Of a DNA stretch of 64,000 bases, positions 61,401 to 64,000 are shown piece after piece. The DNA comes from Pseudomonas brassicacearum (GTDB lineage: Bacteria; Pseudomonadota; Gammaproteobacteria; Pseudomonadales; Pseudomonadaceae). Each line of letters begins with the position of its first letter. Position 1 is the stretch's first letter. Position numbers and translations under genes: made by a program. The notes below the pieces were generated by a model that ran no database searches, had not been told where the DNA came from, and saw only the letters and a program-made list of their open reading frames with translations. The stretch spans positions 3,437,430-3,501,429 of the forward strand of contig NZ_CP007410.1 in the NCBI RefSeq assembly GCF_000585995.1, given 5' to 3'.

Positions 61401-63515
61401 TCAGAACGTTACGCTGGCACTCAGGCGGGCGGTACGCGGCTCGCCGACGCTGACCTGCAACTGGCTGCCGGTGGACGATGGGTAGTACTGCTTGTCGAAC
61501 AGGTTGTCTACGTTCAACTGAAGCGACGTTTTGTGCCCGAGCACTGGAGCATCCCAACGCAGGAAGGCGTCGGCGACGGTGTAGCTGCTGAGCCAGAAGT
61601 CGTTCGCGGCATTGGCGGCCCGCTCTCCGACGTAACGGGCACCCGCACCGGCATGCCAGGCCCCAAATTCGGCAGGCACGTTCAGATGGTGGGTTAGGTA
61701 CAGACTTGCAGTATGTTTGGGGGCGTCGGGCAGGCGATGACCTTCGTTTTTCGGGTCATCCAATATCTCGGTGTGGGTGTAGGCGTAGGTGCCGATCAAG
61801 TCCCAACGCTCAGCCAGACGACCGGTGATATCGAGCTCCAAGCCTTGGGAGCCAACTTTGCCGGCGGCTTCGGAAACTTCATCGACGGTGGTCACTACGT
61901 TCTTTTTAACGATGTCGAACAAGGCGAGGTTGATGTTCAGACCTGGCAGAGGATCGTACTTGGCACCGACTTCATAGCTGCGTCCCTCCTCCGGTTTGAA
62001 TGTACGACGATCCTTGTCGACCACGTCATTGGGCTTGAACGACCGACTGTAGTTACCGTAAAGCGACAGGGTGTCGGTGGCTTTGTAGACCAGCCCCAGG
62101 AACGGCACGAAGGCGTCGCCGTTGTCGTCGCGATTGACGCCGTAATCACTGCCTAAGCCTTGGTCGCTGTACTGGTCGTAATGTTGATAGCGTCCACCAA
62201 ATACCAGAATCCAGCGATCATCCAGGTGCCAGTTATCTTTCAGGTACACGGAGCTAGAATTCAACTGGTTTCGCAGGTCACTGTTGGTAGAGCTGATCAG
62301 GCTTGGCTCTGGAAGGTTGCCGTAGACCGGCGACGTGATATCGAAGCCAGACTGAGCTTTACCACGGTATGTCTTACCCCGAAACTGATCGGACACCTGG
62401 TTATCAACACCGATCAACAGGTCATGACGCTGACCAAACAGTTCCTGCTTGCCCATGAAATCCCAACTGGCGTAACGAGTTTCGTCGTCGTAATGAGCGC
62501 CGTTGGCGGTACGCTGAAAAACACCGGTTTTTGACAGGCTCGGCTGCGCAATCGAAAGACTGTATCGGTCATTGTTCCACCCATAAGTCACCCGGGTTTT
62601 CCACGCCTCACTCAATTCATACTCAAACCGCGCCGTAGCCGTTTCGCGGATTCCCACACTCTTGGCCCACGGCTCATCGAGGCGCTTGTCGTAGTCGATG
62701 TCCGCAGGATGCCCGTTCTGGAACACCGTACCCCGATCAAACGGATTGGAATATTCGTTGTACTCATAGCTCAGGTTCAACGAAGCCCGCTCCCCCGTCC
62801 AAGCCAGGGACGGCGCCACCAACGTGCTCTCGTTGACGCCGTAGTTGCGCCAGTAATCTTCATGTCCACGCTCGGCAATCAGCCGATAGGCCAGGCCGGT
62901 ATCACCCAGCGGCCCTGTGGTGTCCAGGCCCATGGTCCCGCCACCTTCGCTGTAGGCCGACCCGCTCAACGTGGTGCTTTGGGTGTACTCGGGTTTCTTG
63001 CTGATGACGTTGACCAGGCCGCCGGGCTCCAGCGCGCCGTACAGCATTGAGGCCGGCCCCTTGAGCACTTCGACCCGTTCGGTGGTGGCGCTGAAGTTGT
63101 GTCCCAGGTTCGAACGCACGCCATCGCGCAGGATCGAGCCGTCGTCGTTGGTGCCGAAACCGCGCTTGACCAGCGAGTCCCGCGAGCCACCCAGGGTATT
63201 GCCCTGGCTCACACCGCTGACGAACTTCATCGCATCGGCCAGCGAGCGCACCTGATAATCGTCCAGGGTCTGCTGGGTCACGACATTGATCGATTGCGCT
63301 TCTTCCTTGATCGGTACATCGCTTTTGCTCGCCGTGCTGGCTTGCGACGCCGTGTAGCCCTCGTCCTGAATGATGCGACTGCCCTGGATGTCCGTAGCCG
63401 GCAGTTCAAGCGTGTCCTGTGCCCATATGGGGCTTGCGATGAAGCAGCAGGACAATGTTGGCAACACACACTTGATGAAAACGTTGCGATTAGCGAGAGG
63501 GGTGGAACGATTCAA
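61401..63515 (-). CDS. TonB-dependent ferrichrome-type siderophore receptor
   Basis: A 704-residue outer-membrane receptor without an STN domain. Signal peptide ends near SPIWAQ. Plug: VPIKEEAQSINVVTQQTLDDYQ, VKRGFGTND and ERVEVLKGPASMLYG. Barrel segments include SLSLYGNYSRSFKPN and VDNLFDKQYYPSS, and the protein ends in aromatic SASVTF. It resembles hydroxamate (ferrichrome or ferrioxamine) receptors. It is a single gene with a Fur-like site upstream and the shared terminator downstream. The ligand is not certain. Confidence 0.92.
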   Translation of the reverse strand: MNRSTPLANRNVFIKCVLPTLSCCFIASPIWAQDTLELPATDIQGSRIIQDEGYTASQASTASKSDVPIKEEAQSINVVTQQTLDDYQVRSLADAMKFVSGVSQGNTLGGSRDSLVKRGFGTNDDGSILRDGVRSNLGHNFSATTERVEVLKGPASMLYGALEPGGLVNVISKKPEYTQSTTLSGSAYSEGGGTMGLDTTGPLGDTGLAYRLIAERGHEDYWRNYGVNESTLVAPSLAWTGERASLNLSYEYNEYSNPFDRGTVFQNGHPADIDYDKRLDEPWAKSVGIRETATARFEYELSEAWKTRVTYGWNNDRYSLSIAQPSLSKTGVFQRTANGAHYDDETRYASWDFMGKQELFGQRHDLLIGVDNQVSDQFRGKTYRGKAQSGFDITSPVYGNLPEPSLISSTNSDLRNQLNSSSVYLKDNWHLDDRWILVFGGRYQHYDQYSDQGLGSDYGVNRDDNGDAFVPFLGLVYKATDTLSLYGNYSRSFKPNDVVDKDRRTFKPEEGRSYEVGAKYDPLPGLNINLALFDIVKKNVVTTVDEVSEAAGKVGSQGLELDITGRLAERWDLIGTYAYTHTEILDDPKNEGHRLPDAPKHTASLYLTHHLNVPAEFGAWHAGAGARYVGERAANAANDFWLSSYTVADAFLRWDAPVLGHKTSLQLNVDNLFDKQYYPSSTGSQLQVSVGEPRTARLSASVTF

Positions 63516-63558
63516 GACGCAGCACTCATAGGGAGGGGGATGTTAATGAGAGCTAATA

Positions 63559-63577
63559 TACTTTGAGAATAATTCCC
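63559..63577 (-). promoter_or_regulatory. Candidate Fur box before the ferrichrome-type receptor
   Basis: The segment 63559-63577 with core GAGAATAATTCCC matches the Fur consensus at about 11 of 19 positions by eye. It is 44 nt upstream of the receptor start, where an iron-repressed promoter is expected. Confidence 0.45.
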
Positions 63578-63616
63578 AGTAAATCTTTTGTATCAATTGA
63601 TGATCACCCAAACCTT

Positions 63617-63705
63617 TGTGGGAGCGGGCTTGCTCGCGAAAGCGGTGTGTCAGTGATACTGGATTAACCTGACACTGAGCTTTCGCGAGCAAGCTCGCTC
63701 CCACA
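63617..63705. repeat. REP pair (GTGGGAGCGAGCTTGCTCGCGA type)
   Basis: TGTGGGAGCGGGCTTGCTCGCGAAAGCGG at the left is inverted at the right as CTTTCGCGAGCAAGCTCGCTCCCACA. It occupies much of the 317-bp gap 63516-63832; no gene is seen in the remainder. Confidence 0.85.
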
Positions 63706-63832
63706 GGATCCCGGTACACCAAACCCAGCTAACATCACGTAAGTGATATCAAATCGCCCCAACTCGCTAAAGCTTTGGCGCCAGCGGTCGAATGTATTCC
63801 ATTGAGTCAATTTTTTGCCCAGGAGCAGCGGC

Positions 63833-64000
63833 ATGCAGACGTTAAAGGCCTTGTACGAGTCTATCGAAATGCAATTTTTCGATACGCTCACCAAAAAGCT
63901 GTCGAGCCTTTTCCTGTTGGTCGTGGTGAGCGGGCTGTTGTACTGGGTCGCCCTCAGTGCACGCGCCGACATTGTCTTGCAGTTGCGCAACGCACAACTG
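63833..64000 (+). CDS. 5' end of a membrane sensor, probably a methyl-accepting chemotaxis protein (partial)
   Basis: The first 56 codons of a gene cut by the window end. AGGAG lies 7-8 nt before the ATG at 63833. The sequence starts MQTLKALYESIEMQFFDTLTKKLSSL and runs into a hydrophobic segment FLLVVVSGLLYWVAL, the layout of a chemoreceptor or similar sensor N-terminus with a first membrane helix. The class cannot be fixed from this fragment; a diguanylate cyclase or other sensor is possible. Confidence 0.6.
   Translation, partial: MQTLKALYESIEMQFFDTLTKKLSSLFLLVVVSGLLYWVALSARADIVLQLRNAQL

Noticed and set aside
63664..63990. 108-codon minus-strand open frame near the window end
   Set aside because: It runs through a REP element and opposite the start of the partial sensor gene; no start signal.
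1..64000. CRISPR arrays, prophage or integrase/transposase genes
   Set aside because: No regularly spaced direct repeats with unique spacers, no phage structural genes and no recombinase genes were seen; the repeats present are REP-type or inverted elements.

Overview
The window reads as chromosomal DNA of a fluorescent-group Pseudomonas. It is GC-rich and dense with genes in ATGA-coupled operons. It carries the MuxABC-OpmB efflux operon, FecI/FecR/TonB-receptor surface signalling, and the GTGGGAGCGAGCTTGCTCGCGA-type REP elements usual in this group.

Layout: 1-564 holds tRNA-Leu(UAA) and tRNA-Cys(GCA) on the minus strand with a promoter and terminators. 795-9189 is a ferric-siderophore system: MFS transporter, ECF sigma factor, FecR-type anti-sigma, STN-type TonB receptor and a complete FecBCDE-type ABC importer. 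9455-27263 is mostly housekeeping: a TSUP transporter, NudC, a dienoyl-CoA isomerase, the MuxABC-OpmB RND pump, thiol peroxidase Tpx, a lipoprotein, a hypothetical gene, a GNAT enzyme, and the transglutaminase / alpha-E / ATP-grasp trio.

27744-48325 is the most unusual part. It is a one-directional minus-strand cluster of about 20 kb closed by a divergent AraC/PchR-like activator. It combines (i) a CysO-like sulfur carrier, a Mec+-like JAMM protease and a MoeZ-like activating enzyme with rhodanese domain, the kind of sulfur-transfer set seen in thiocarboxylate siderophore clusters; (ii) a PigD-like thiamine-diphosphate enzyme and a PigE-like thioester reductase-aminotransferase fusion, otherwise best known from prodigiosin pyrrole synthesis; (iii) acyl-CoA ligase, a double-length CaiB/BaiF CoA-transferase, acyl-CoA dehydrogenase, methyltransferase and a GH88-like hydrolase; and (iv) two MFS transporters and a TonB receptor. 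Fur-box-like sequences precede both halves. I infer an iron-regulated, sulfur- and nitrogen-containing small metallophore of unknown structure. The receptor gene carries a one-base frameshift in a G5 run. The two halves are separated by a long inverted repeat with REPs at its centre.

48476-61197 is a catabolic locus: a luciferase-like flavin monooxygenase, two paralogous flavin reductases, a RibB-type riboflavin enzyme, alpha/beta hydrolase, aldehyde dehydrogenase, carboxymuconolactone-decarboxylase-like protein, an AA_synth-family protein, a Nudix hydrolase, a DUF1330 protein and a polyamine-type ABC importer. A FadR-type GntR regulator lies inside it, and three copies of a TATTATGGTATACCA-like operator sit before its transcription units. 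The layout resembles two-component flavin-dependent N-heterocycle degradation, but the substrate cannot be read from the sequence. The window ends with a ferrichrome-type TonB receptor and the first 56 codons of a probable membrane sensor or chemoreceptor.
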